Made by a program: the position numbers and the translations under genes
The notes under the pieces: generated by a model
Database searches by the model: none
What the model saw: only the letters and a program-made list of their open reading frames with translations
Told to the model about the DNA's origin: nothing
From: Aristolochia californica
Taxonomy: Eukaryota > Streptophyta > Magnoliopsida > Piperales > Aristolochiaceae
Length of the DNA: 64,000 nucleotides
Direction of reading: 5' to 3'
NCBI GenBank assembly: GCA_029961685.1
Contig: JARWKL010000009.1
Span: 16,673,237-16,737,236 of the forward strand
Shown: positions 1 through 10,822 of the stretch, one piece after another
Layout of the letters: the number at the start of each line of letters is the position of its first letter
Numbering within the stretch: position 1 is the stretch's first letter

Positions 1-676
1 ATCATTGTAAACTGATTTATCATGCGTGACGGACCACATTTTTTTAAGGAATGACTTTTGGGTTGGGATTCAACACTCAGTTTAAAATTCCCTCGCCTCC
101 CCTTTTCCCGACGATTGCAAAACCAGATATATAAAGACTAAAACGAGTTTTAAATCCCTAAAAATTACACAATCTTTTTGGAAATATCTCTCTCCATATT
201 TGTGCATTGTGCATTTCCATTTTAGATGTGTACATTTTTCTTAAATCAAAACTTGAGTTTTCACTTTTTCCTTCATCTCGTAGACAAAAAACAGAATAGA
301 TGACAACGAAATGAAAATTTTAGACTCTGTGTATGGAGAAAATTTAAAGCAATAACAAACGTAAGTAAAGAAAATTTATTCACACACCACAAATGAAGAA
401 AAAAGTTTTCTCATCCAAGTTTGGGAAATTCCACTAGTTCAGCAACCCCAATAGGTTGGAATTTTATAAGAAAGGGATTTTTCTACACATGCTTTAAAAA
501 ATGGATATGCATGCTCGAAACATGTTAAAGTTGCAAATGACCCATGGATCCAAACCTTTCAAAAAGAATAAAAAACTTCTCATTAAATTCTCAAGTGAAC
601 GTGCGGTGGGATATTTAACCGAGTCAAACAAGCCATTATTTTGCCCATTAACGAAAAGCTGACCTAGCGATCATTG
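1..676 (+). repeat. Mosaic monomer (2030-type left, 5412-type right)
   Basis: Up to about base 411 this monomer carries the markers of the monomer at 2030: GACGGACC, ACCAGATATA, CACAATCT, CTTGAG, GTAAAGAAAA and AAAGTTTTCTC. From base 465 it carries those of the monomer at 5412: GAATTTTATAAG, GAAAGGG, GCATGCTCG and TTAACGAAAAG. The switch lies between about 412 and 465. The next monomers are in phase with those following 5412. This is what an exchange between a 2030-type and a 5412-type monomer would leave. Gene conversion of the left part could give the same result. Confidence 0.8.
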
Positions 677-803
677 ATCATTGTAAACTGATTTATCATG
701 CGTGACGGGCCACATTTTTTTAAGGAATGACTTTTGGGTTGGGATTCAACACTCAGTTTAAAATTCCCTCGCCTCCCCTTTTCCCGACGATTGCAAAACC
801 TGA

Positions 804-812
804 TATATAAAG
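804..812 (+). promoter_or_regulatory. TATA-like motif (representative monomer)
   Basis: TATATAAAG lies 128 bp into the monomer, followed by an AT-rich stretch. It is present in nearly every monomer. The exceptions I saw read TATTTAAAG (near 55511, 59565 and 61591) or TATATAAATAG (near 39317). It fits the eukaryotic TATA-box consensus, and with this base composition I estimate a chance match at about 2% per strand per monomer. Nothing in the sequence shows that it is used. Confidence 0.3.
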
Positions 813-814
813 AC

Positions 815-828
815 TAAAACGAGTTTTA
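815..828. repeat. Short inverted repeat, 6-bp arms
   Basis: TAAAACGAGTTTTA has perfect 6-bp arms around GA, three bases after the TATA-like motif. It is kept in most monomers. TAAAATGAG variants occur near 30574, 31927 and 33280 and break one arm position. It could be a protein-binding dyad, but it is too short and AT-rich to call a cruciform or terminator. Confidence 0.4.
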
Positions 829-875
829 AATCCCTAAAAATTACAAAAACTTTTTGGAAATATCTCTCTCTATAT

Positions 876-889
876 TTGTGCATTGTGCA
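876..889 (+). repeat. Internal 7-bp tandem repeat TTGTGCA x2
   Basis: Two adjacent copies of TTGTGCA lie about 200 bp into the monomer. Variants that damage one copy include ATCGTGCAT (53559, 57612, 62342), ATTGCGCAT (54912, 58966, 63696) and ATTGTTCAT (46794, 47471). All three are private markers of higher-order members. Confidence 0.6.
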
Positions 890-933
890 TTTCCATTTTA
901 GATGTGTACATTTTTCTTAAATCAAAACTTGAG

Positions 934-959
934 TTTTCACTTTTTCCTTCATCTCGTAG
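934..959 (+). other. Splice-acceptor-like tract (representative monomer)
   Basis: A pyrimidine-rich run ends in CTCGTAG at 953-959, with no other AG in the 25 bases before it. This matches the general form of a eukaryotic 3' splice site. A possible branch-point region (CTTAAAT) lies about 40 bp upstream. The tract is retained in essentially all monomers, with small changes such as CATCGCGTAG near 29358 and TTCTCTTTTCC near 34073. Function is not shown. Confidence 0.25.
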
Positions 960-1036
960 ACAAAAAACAGAATAGATGACAACGAAATGAAAATTTTAGA
1001 CTCTGTGTATGGGGAAAATTTAAAGCAATAACAAAC

Positions 1037-1042
1037 GTAAGT
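1037..1042 (+). other. Splice-donor-like GTAAGT (representative monomer)
   Basis: GTAAGT, the perfect intron-side donor consensus, lies 77 bases after the acceptor-like AG at 958-959. It is kept in almost all monomers. Exceptions seen are GTATGT near 5772, GTAAAT near 38891 and GTAAGA near 60471. A chance match is not rare (roughly 0.2 per strand per monomer by my estimate), so only its pairing with the acceptor-like tract makes it notable. Confidence 0.25.
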
Positions 1043-1218
1043 AAAGAAAATTTATTCACACACCACAAATGAAGAAAAAAGTTTTCTCATCCAAGTTTGG
1101 GAAATTCCACTAGTTCAGCAACCCCAATAGGTTGGAATTTGATAAGAAAGAGATTTTTCTACACATGCTTTAAAAAATGGATATGCATGGCTCGAAACAT
1201 GTTAAAGTTGCAAATGAC

Positions 1219-1228
1219 CCATGGATCC
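1219..1228. other. Overlapping NcoI/BamHI sites, once per monomer
   Basis: CCATGGATCC combines CCATGG and GGATCC and occurs once in nearly all monomers. A BamHI digest should therefore release a ~676-bp ladder. Lost sites: CCATTGATCC near 18129 and 60653 removes both enzymes, while CCTACGGATCC in 41853-45236 and 47943-48619 removes only NcoI. SpeI (ACTAGT, 1109-1114 here) is a second near-monomeric site. Confidence 0.85.
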
Positions 1229-1243
1229 AAACCTTTCAAAAAG

Positions 1244-1249
1244 AATAAA
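1244..1249 (+). other. AATAAA hexamer (representative monomer)
   Basis: This poly(A)-signal-like hexamer sits about 430 bp after the TATA-like motif. A G-rich stretch (GTGAACGTGCGGTGGG, 1271-1286) begins about 21 bp after it, which resembles a downstream element. In this base composition about one AATAAA per monomer is expected by chance, so the evidence is weak. It is lost (AATACA) near 45802 and 49863. Confidence 0.2.
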
Positions 1250-1345
1250 AAACTTCTCATTAAATTCTCAAGTGAACGTGCGGTGGGATATTTAACCGAG
1301 TCAAACAAGCCATTATTTTGCCCATTAACAAAAAGCTGACCTAGC

Positions 1346-1359
1346 GATCATTGATCATT
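1346..1359 (+). repeat. 7-bp tandem GATCATT x2 at monomer edge
   Basis: Two adjacent GATCATT copies span the arbitrary monomer boundary and contain the palindrome TGATCA. They are almost invariant across the array. Changes seen are GATTATTGATC near 24345 and TAGTGATC near 22987. As a short perfect duplication at a fixed site it could be a remnant of slippage or of an ancient joint, but nothing decides this. Confidence 0.55.
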
Positions 1360-4300
1360 GTAAACTGATTTATCATGCGTAACGGGCCACATTTTTTTAA
1401 GGAATGACTTTTGGGTTGGGATTCAACACTCAGTTTAAAATTCCCTCGCCTCCCCTTTTCCCGACGATTGCAAAACCTGATATATAAAGACTAAAACGAG
1501 TTTTAAATCCCTAAAAATTACACAAACTTTTTGGAAATATCTCTCTCCATATTTGTGCATTGTGCATTTCCATTTTAGATGTGTACATTTTTCTTAAATC
1601 AAAACTTTAGTTTTCACTTTTTCCTTCATCTCGTAGACAAAAAACAGAATAGATGACAACGAAATGAAAATTTTAGACTCTGTGTATGGAGAAAATTTAA
1701 AGCAATAACAAACGTAAGTAATGAAAATTTATTCACACACCACAAATGAAGAAAAAACTTTCCTCATCCAAGTTTGGGAAATTCCACTAGTTCAGCAACC
1801 CCAATAGGTTGGAATTTGATAAGAAAGGGATTTTTCTGCACATGCTTTAAAAAATGGATATGCATGCTCGAAACATGTTAAAGTTGCAAATGACCCATGG
1901 ATCCAAACCTTTCAAAAAGAATAAAAAACTTCTCATTAAATTCTCAAGTGAACGTGCGGTGGGATATTTAACCGAGTCAAACAAGCCATTATTTTGCCCA
2001 TTAACAAAAAGCTGACCTAGCGATCATTGATCATTGTAAACTGATTTATCATGCGTGACGGACCACATTTTTTTAAGGAATGACTTTTGGGTTGGGATTC
2101 AACACTCAGTTTAAAATTCCCTCGCCTCCCCTTTTCCCGACGATTGCAAAACCAGATATATAAAGACTAAAACGAGTTTTAAATCCCTAAAAATTACACA
2201 ATCTTTTTGGAAATATCTCTCTCCATATTTGTGCATTGTGCATTTCCATTTTAGATGTGTACATTTTTCTTAAATCAAAACTTGAGTTTTCACTTTTTCC
2301 TTCATCTCGTAGACAAAAAACAGAATAGATGACAACGAAATGAAAATTTTAGACTCTGTGTATGGAGAAAATTTAAAGCAATAACAAACGTAAGTAAAGA
2401 AAATTTATTCACACACCACAAATGAAGAAAAAAGTTTTCTCATCCAAGTTTGGGAAATTCCACTAGTTCAGCAACCCCAATAGGTTGGAATTTGATAAGA
2501 AAGAGATTTTTCTACACATGCTTTAAAAAATGGATATGCATGGCTCGAAACATGTTAAAGTTGCTAATGACCCATGGATCCAAACCTTTCAAAAGAATAA
2601 AAAACTTCTCATTAAATTCTCAAGTGAACGTGCGGTGGGATATTTAACCGAGTCAAACAAGCCATTATTTTGCCCATTAACAAAAAGCTGACCTAGCGAT
2701 CATTGATCATTGTAAACTGATTTATCATGCGTAACGGGCCACATTTTTTTAAGGAATGACTTTTGGGTTGGGATTCAACACTCAGTTTAAAATTCCCTCG
2801 CCTCCCCTTTTCCCGACGATTGCAAAACCTGATATATAAAGACTAAAACGAGTTTTAAATCCCTAAAAATTACACAAACTTTTTGGAAATATCTCTCTCC
2901 ATATTTGTGCATTGTGCATTTCCATTTTAGGTGTGTACATTTTTCTTAAATCAAAACTTGAGTTTTCACTTTTTCCTTCATCTCGTAGACAAAAAACAGA
3001 ATAGATGACAACGAAATGAAAATTTTAGACTCTGTGTATGGAGAAAATTTAAAGCAATAACAAACGTAAGTAAAGAATATTTATTCACACACCACAAATG
3101 AAGAAAAGAGTTTTCTCATCCAAGTTTGGGAAATTCCACTAGTTCAGCAACCCCAATAGGTTGGAATTTGATAAGAAAGAGATTTTTCTACACATGCTTT
3201 AAAAAATGGATATGCATGGCTCGAAACATGTTAAAGTTGCAAATGACCCATGGATCCAAACCTTTCAAAAAGAATAAAAAACTTCTCATTAAATTCTCAA
3301 GTGAACGTGCGGTGGGATATTTAACCGAGTGAAACAAGCCATTATTTTGCCCATTAACAAAAAGCTGACCTAGCGATCATTGATCATTGTAAACTGATTT
3401 ATCATGCGTAACGGGCCACATTTTTTTAAGGAATGACTTTTGGGTTGGGATTCAACACTCAGTTTAAAATTCCCTCGCCTCCCCTTTTCCCGACGATTGC
3501 AAAACCTGATATATAAAGACTAAAACGAGTTTTAAATCCCTAAAAATTACACAAACTTTTTGGAAATATCTCTCTCCATATTTGTGCATTGTGCATTTCC
3601 ATTTTAGATGTGTACATTTTTCTTAAATCAAAACTTTAGTTTTCACTTTTTCCTTCATCTCGTAGACAAAAAACAGAATAGATGACAACGAAATGAAAAT
3701 TTTAGACTCTGTGTATGGAGAAAATTTAAAGCAATAACAAACGTAAGTAATGAAAATTTATTCACACACCACAAATGAAGAAAAAACTTTCCTCATCGAA
3801 GTTTTGGAAATTCCACTAGTTCAGCAACCCCAATAGGTTGGAATTTGATAAGAAAGGGATTTTTCTGCACATGCTTTAAAAAATGGATATGCATGCTCGA
3901 AACATGTTAAAGTTGCAAATGACCCATGGATCCAAACCTTTCAAAAAGAATAAAAAACTTCTCATTAAATTCTCAAGTGAACGTGCGGCGGGATATTTAA
4001 CCGAGTCAAACAAGCCATTATTTTGCCCATTAACGAAAAGCTGACCTAGCGATCATTGATCATTGTAAACTGATTTATCATGCGTGACGGGCCACATTTT
4101 TTTAAGGAATGACTTTTGGGTTGGGATTCAACACTCAGTTTAAAATTCCCTCGCCTCCCATTTTCCCGACGATTGCAAAACCTGATATATAAAGACTAAA
4201 ACGAGTTTTAAATCCCTAAAAATTACACAATCTTTTTGGAAATATCTCTCTCCATATTTGTGCATTGTGCATTTCCATTTTAGATGTGTACATTTTTCTT

Positions 4301-5411
4301 AAATCAAAACTTTAGTTTTCACTTTTTCCTTCATCTCGTAGACAAAAAACAGAATAGATGACAACGAAATGAAAATTTTAGACTCTGTGTATGGAGAAAA
4401 TTTAAAGCAATAACAAACGTAAGTAATGAAAATTTATTCACACACCACAAATGAAGAAAAAACTTTCCTCATCCAAGTTTGGGAAATTCCACTAGTTCAG
4501 CAACCCCAATAGGTTGGAATTTGATAAGAAAGGGATTTTTCTGCACATGCTTTAAAAAATGGATATGCATGCTCGAAACATGTTAAAGTTGCAAATGACC
4601 CATGGATCCAAACCTTTCAAAAAGAATAAAAAACTTCTCATTAAATTCTCAAGTGAACGTGCGGTGGGATATTTAACCGAGTCAAACAAGCCATTATTTT
4701 GCCCATTAACAAAAAGCTGACCTAGCGATCATTGATCATTGTAAACTGATTTATCATGCGTGACGGACCACATTTTTTTAAGGAATGACTTTTGGGTTGG
4801 GATTCAACACTCAGTTTAAAATTCCCTCGCCTCCCCTTTTCCCGACGATTGCAAAACCTGATATATAAAGACTAAAACGAGTTTTAAATCCCTAAAAATT
4901 ACACAAACTTTTTGGAAATATCTCTCTCCATATTTGTGCATTGTGCATTTCCATTTTAGATGTGTACATTTTTCTTAAATCAAAACTTGAGTTTTCACTT
5001 TTTCCTTCATCTCGTAGACAAAAAACAGAATAGATGACAACGAAATGAAAATTTTAGACTCTGTGTATGGAGAAAATTTAAAGCAATAACAAACGTAAGT
5101 AAAGAAAATTTATTCACACACCACAAATGAAGAAAAAAGTTTTCTCATCCAAGTTTGGGAAATTCCACTAGTTCAGCAACCCCAATAGGTTGGAATTTGA
5201 TAAGAAAGAGATTTTTCTACACATGCTTTAAAAAATGGATATGCATGGCTCGAAACATGTTAAAGTTGCAAATGACCCATGGATCCAAACCTTTCAAAAA
5301 GAATAAAAAACTTCTCATTAAATTCTCAAGTGAACGTGCGGTGGGATATTTAACCGAGTCAAACAAGCCATTATTTTGCCCATTAACAAAAAGCTGACCT
5401 AGCGATCATTG

Positions 5412-8400
5412 ATCATTGTAAACTGATTTATCATGCGTAACGGGCCACATTTTTTTAAGGAATGACTTTTGGGTTGGGATTCAACACTCAGTTTAAAATT
5501 CCCTCGCCTCCCCTTTTCCCGACGATTGCAAAACCTGATATATAAAGACTAAAACGAGTTTTAAATCCCTAAAAATTACACAAACTTTTTGGAAATATCT
5601 CTCTCCATATTTGTGCATTGTGCATTTCCATTTTAGATGTGTACATTTTTCTTAAATCAAAACTTTAGTTTTCACTTTTTCCTTCATCTCGTAGACAAAA
5701 AACAGAATAGATGACAACGAAATGAAAATTTTAGACTCTGTGTATGGAGAAAATTTAAAGCAATAACAAACGTATGTAATGAAAATTTATTCACACAACA
5801 CAAATGAAGAAAAAATTTTCCTCATCCAAGTTTGGGAAATTCCACTAGTTCAGCAACCCCAATAGGTTGGAATTTTATAAGAAAGGGATTTTTCTACACA
5901 TGCTTTAAAAAATGGATATGCATGCTCGAAACATGTTAAAGTTGCAAATGACCCATGGATCCAAACCTTTCAAAAAGAATAAAAAACTTCTCATTAAATT
6001 CTCAAGTGAACGTGCGGTGGGATATTTAACCGAGTCAAACAAGCCATTATTTTGCCCATTAACGAAAAGCTGACCTAGCGATCATTGATCATTGTAAACT
6101 GATTTATCATGCGTGACGGGCCACATTTTTTTAAGGAATGACTTTTGGGTTGGGATTCAACACTCAGTTTAAAATTCCCTCGCCTCCCCTTTTCCCGACG
6201 ATTGCAAAACCTGATATATAAAGACTAAAACGAGTTTTAAATCCCTAAAAATTACAAAAACTTTTTGGAAATATCTCTCTCTATATTTGTGCATTGTGCA
6301 TTTCCATTTTAGATGTGTACATTTTTCTTAAATCAAAACTTGAGTTTTCACTTTTTCCTTCATCTCGTAGACAAAAAACAGAATAGATGACAACGAAATG
6401 AAAATTTTAGACTCTGTGTATGGGGAAAATTTAAAGCAATAACAAACGTAAGTAAAGAAAATTTATTCACACACCACAAATGAAGAAAAAAGTTTTCTCA
6501 TCCAAGTTTGGGAAATTCCACTAGTTCAGCAACCCCAATAGGTTGGAATTTGATAAGAAAGAGATTTTTCTACACATGCTTTAAAAAATGGATATGCATG
6601 GCTCGAAACATGTTAAAGTTGCAAATGACCCATGGATCCAAACCTTTCAAAAAGAATAAAAAACTTCTCATTAAATTCTCAAGTGAACGTGCGGTGGGAT
6701 ATTTAACCGAGTCAAACAAGCCATTATTTTGCCCATTAACAAAAAGCTGACCTAGCGATCATTGATCATTGTAAACTGATTTATCATGCGTAACGGGCCA
6801 CATTTTTTTAAGGAATGACTTTTGGGTTGGGATTCAACACTCAGTTTAAAATTCCCTCGCCTCCCCTTTTCCCGACGATTGCAAAACCTGATATATAAAG
6901 ACTAAAACGAGTTTTAAATCCCTAAAAATTACACAAACTTTTTGGAAATATCTCTCTCCATATTTGTGCATTGTGCATTTCCATTTTAGATGTGTACATT
7001 TTTCTTAAATCAAAACTTTAGTTTTCACTTTTTCCTTCATCTCGTAGACAAAAAACAGAATAGATGACAACGAAATGAAAATTTTAGACTCTGTGTATGG
7101 AGAAAATTTAAAGCAATAACAAACGTAAGTAATGAAAATTTATTCACACACCACAAATGAAGAAAAAACTTTCCTCATCCAAGTTTGGGAAATTCCACTA
7201 GTTCAGCAACCCCAATAGGTTGGAATTTGATAAGAAAGGGATTTTTCTGCACATGCTTTAAAAAATGGATATGCATACTCGAAACATGTTAAAGTTGCAA
7301 ATGACCCATGGATCCAAACCTTTCAAAAAGAATAAAAAACTTCTCATTAAATTCTCAAGTGAACGTGCGGTGGGATATTTAACCGAGTCAAACAAGCCAT
7401 TATTTTGCCCATTAACAAAAAGCTGACCTAGCGATCATTGATCATTGTAAACTGATTTATCATGCGTGACGGACCACATTTTTTTAAGGAATGACTTTTG
7501 GGTTGGGATTCAACACTCAGTTTAAAATTCCCTCGCCTCCCCTTTTCCCGACGATTGCAAAACCAGATATATAAAGACTAAAACGAGTTTTAAATCCCTA
7601 AAAATTACACAATCTTTTTGGAAATATCTCTCTCCATATTTGTGCATTGTGCATTTCCATTTTAGATGTGTACATTTTTCTTAAATCAAAACTTGAGTTT
7701 TCACTTTTTCCTTCATCTCGTAGACAAAAAACAGAATAGATGACAACGAAATGAAAATTTTAGACTCTGTGTATGGAGAAAATTTAAAGCAATAACAAAC
7801 GTAAGTAAAGAAAATTTATTCACACACCACAAATGAAGAAAAAAGTTTTCTCATCCAAGTTTGGGAAATTCCACTAGTTCAGCAACCCCAATAGGTTGGA
7901 ATTTGATAAGAAAGAGATTTTTCTACACATGCTTTAAAAAATGGATATGCATGGCTCGAAACATGTTAAAGTTGCTAATGACCCATGGATCCAAACCTTT
8001 CAAAAGAATAAAAAACTTCTCATTAAATTCTCAAGTGAACGTGCGGTGGGATATTTAACCGAGTCAAACAAGCCATTATTTTGCCCATTAACAAAAAGCT
8101 GACCTAGCGATCATTGATCATTGTAAACTGATTTATCATGCGTAACGGGCCACATTTTTTTAAGGAATGACTTTTGGGTTGGGATTCAACACTCAGTTTA
8201 AAATTCCCTCGCCTCCCCTTTTCCCGACGATTGCAAAACCTGATATATAAAGACTAAAACGAGTTTTAAATCCCTAAAAATTACACAAACTTTTTGGAAA
8301 TATCTCTCTCCATATTTGTGCATTGTGCATTTCCATTTTAGGTGTGTACATTTTTCTTAAATCAAAACTTGAGTTTTCACTTTTTCCTTCATCTCGTAGA

Positions 8401-10822
8401 CAAAAAACAGAATAGATGACAACGAAATGAAAATTTTAGACTCTGTGTATGGAGAAAATTTAAAGCAATAACAAACGTAAGTAAAGAATATTTATTCACA
8501 CACCACAAATGAAGAAAAGAGTTTTCTCATCCAAGTTTGGGAAATTCCACTAGTTCAGCAACCCCAATAGGTTGGAATTTGATAAGAAAGAGATTTTTCT
8601 ACACATGCTTTAAAAAATGGATATGCATGGCTCGAAACATGTTAAAGTTGCAAATGACCCATGGATCCAAACCTTTCAAAAAGAATAAAAAACTTCTCAT
8701 TAAATTCTCAAGTGAACGTGCGGTGGGATATTTAACCGAGTGAAACAAGCCATTATTTTGCCCATTAACAAAAAGCTGACCTAGCGATCATTGATCATTG
8801 TAAACTGATTTATCATGCGTAACGGGCCACATTTTTTTAAGGAATGACTTTTGGGTTGGGATTCAACACTCAGTTTAAAATTCCCTCGCCTCCCCTTTTC
8901 CCGACGATTGCAAAACCTGATATATAAAGACTAAAACGAGTTTTAAATCCCTAAAAATTACACAAACTTTTTGGAAATATCTCTCTCCATATTTGTGCAT
9001 TGTGCATTTCCATTTTAGATGTGTACATTTTTCTTAAATCAAAACTTTAGTTTTCACTTTTTCCTTCATCTCGTAGACAAAAAACAGAATAGATGACAAC
9101 GAAATGAAAATTTTAGACTCTGTGTATGGAGAAAATTTAAAGCAATAACAAACGTAAGTAATGAAAATTTATTCACACACCACAAATGAAGAAAAAACTT
9201 TCCTCATCGAAGTTTTGGAAATTCCACTAGTTCAGCAACCCCAATAGGTTGGAATTTGATAAGAAAGGGATTTTTCTGCACATGCTTTAAAAAATGGATA
9301 TGCATGCTCGAAACATGTTAAAGTTGCAAATGACCCATGGATCCAAACCTTTCAAAAAGAATAAAAAACTTCTCGTTAAATTCTCAAGTGAACGTGCGGC
9401 GGGATATTTAACCGAGTCAAACAAGCCATTATTTTGCCCATTAACGAAAAGCTGACCTAGCGATCATTGATCATTGTAAACTGATTTATCATGCGTGACG
9501 GGCCACATTTTTTTAAGGAATGACTTTTGGGTTGGGATTCAACACTCAGTTTAAAATTCCCTCGCCTCCCATTTTCCCGACGATTGCAAAACCTGATATA
9601 TAAAGACTAAAACGAGTTTTAAATCCCTAAAAATTACACAATCTTTTTGGAAATATCTCTCTCCATATTTGTGCATTGTGCATTTCCATTTTAGATGTGT
9701 ACATTTTTCTTAAATCAAAACTTTAGTTTTCACTTTTTCCTTCATCTCGTAGACAAAAAACAGAATAGATGACAACGAAATGAAAATTTTAGACTCTGTG
9801 TATGGAGAAAATTTAAAGCAATAACAAACGTAAGTAATGAAAATTTATTCACACACCACAAATGAAGAAAAAACTTTCCTCATCCAAGTTTGGGAAATTC
9901 CACTAGTTCAGCAACCCCAATAGGTTGGAATTTGATAAGAAAGGGATTTTTCTGCACATGCTTTAAAAAATGGATATGCATGCTCGAAACATGTTAAAGT
10001 TGCAAATGACCCATGGATCCAAACCTTTCAAAAAGAATAAAAAACTTCTCATTAAATTCTCAAGTGAACGTGCGGTGGGATATTTAACCGAGTCAAACAA
10101 GCCATTATTTTGCCCATTAACAAAAAGCTGACCTAGCGATCATTGATCATTGTAAACTGATTTATCATGCGTGACGGGCCACATTTTTTTAAGGAATGAC
10201 TTTTGGGTTGGGATTCAACACTCAGTTTAAAATTCCCTCGCCTCCCCTTTTCCCGACGATTGCAAAACCTGATATATAAAGACTAAAACGAGTTTTAAAT
10301 CCCTAAAAATTACACAAACTTTTTGGAAATATCTCTCTCCATATTTGTGCATTGTGCATTTCCATTTTAGATGTGTACATTTTTCTTAAATCAAAACTTG
10401 AGTTTTCACTTTTTCCTTCATCTCGTAGACAAAAAACAGAATAGATGACAACGAAATGAAAATTTTAGACTCTGTGTATGGAGAAAATTTAAAGCAATAA
10501 CAAACGTAAGTAAAGAAAATTTATTCACACACCACAAATGAAGAAAAAAGTTTTCTCATCCAAGTTTGGGAAATTCCACTAGTTCAGCAACCCCAATAGG
10601 TTGGAATTTGATAAGAAAGAGATTTTTCTACACATGCTTTAAAAAATGGATATGCATGGCTCGAAACATGTTAAAGTTGCAAATGACCCATGGATCCAAA
10701 CCTTTCAAAAAGAATAAAAAACTTCTCATTAAATTCTCAAGTGAACGTGCGGTGGGATATTTAACCGAGTCAAACAAGCCATTATTTTGCCCATTAACAA
10801 AAAGCTGACCTAGCGATCATTG
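5412..10822 (+). repeat. 8-monomer higher-order unit, copy 2
   Basis: Monomers start at 5412, 6088, 6765, 7441, 8117, 8794, 9470 and 10146. The unit matches 1-5411 monomer by monomer at an offset of 5411. By eye I found only three substitutions outside the first monomer: 1866 G / 7277 A, 3964 A / 9375 G, and 4767 A / 10178 G. I did not make an exhaustive alignment. Identity this high over about 5 kb, while adjacent monomers within the unit differ much more, indicates a recent duplication of the whole 8-mer. An assembly duplication would look the same. Confidence 0.92.

Larger units (their letters stand above)
1..5411 (+). repeat. 8-monomer higher-order unit, copy 1
   Basis: Monomers start at 1, 677, 1354, 2030, 2706, 3383, 4059 and 4735. 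Each has its own markers: GGGGAAAA near 1011 in the second, ACCAGATATA near 2154 in the fourth, a T-to-G change giving TTAGGTGTG near 2928 in the fifth, CATCGAAGTTTTGG near 3795 in the sixth, and CTCCCATTTTCCC near 4156 in the seventh. All five recur in the same order 5411 bp downstream. Monomers at 677, 2706 and 4735 are 677-bp forms with GCATGGCTCG. The others are 676 bp, and the one at 2030 combines that extra G with a lost A in its A-run. The first monomer is a mosaic and is described separately. Confidence 0.92.

Noticed and set aside
761..800. CENP-B box
   Set aside because: The nearest candidate, the reverse complement of TTCCCGACGATTGC, has CGGG but lacks the required upstream A and TTCG spacing. 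No other match was found by eye.
1097..1339. 80-residue open frame recurring in many monomers (also 65-, 66- and 68-residue versions)
   Set aside because: The long version starts at TTG, not ATG. It is open only in the 677-bp monomers because of a 1-bp insertion, is closed in the 676-bp forms, and ends early through TGA (near 3330) or TAA (GAGTAACAC) in others. The residues it encodes resemble no family I know. It looks like a chance frame copied with the satellite.
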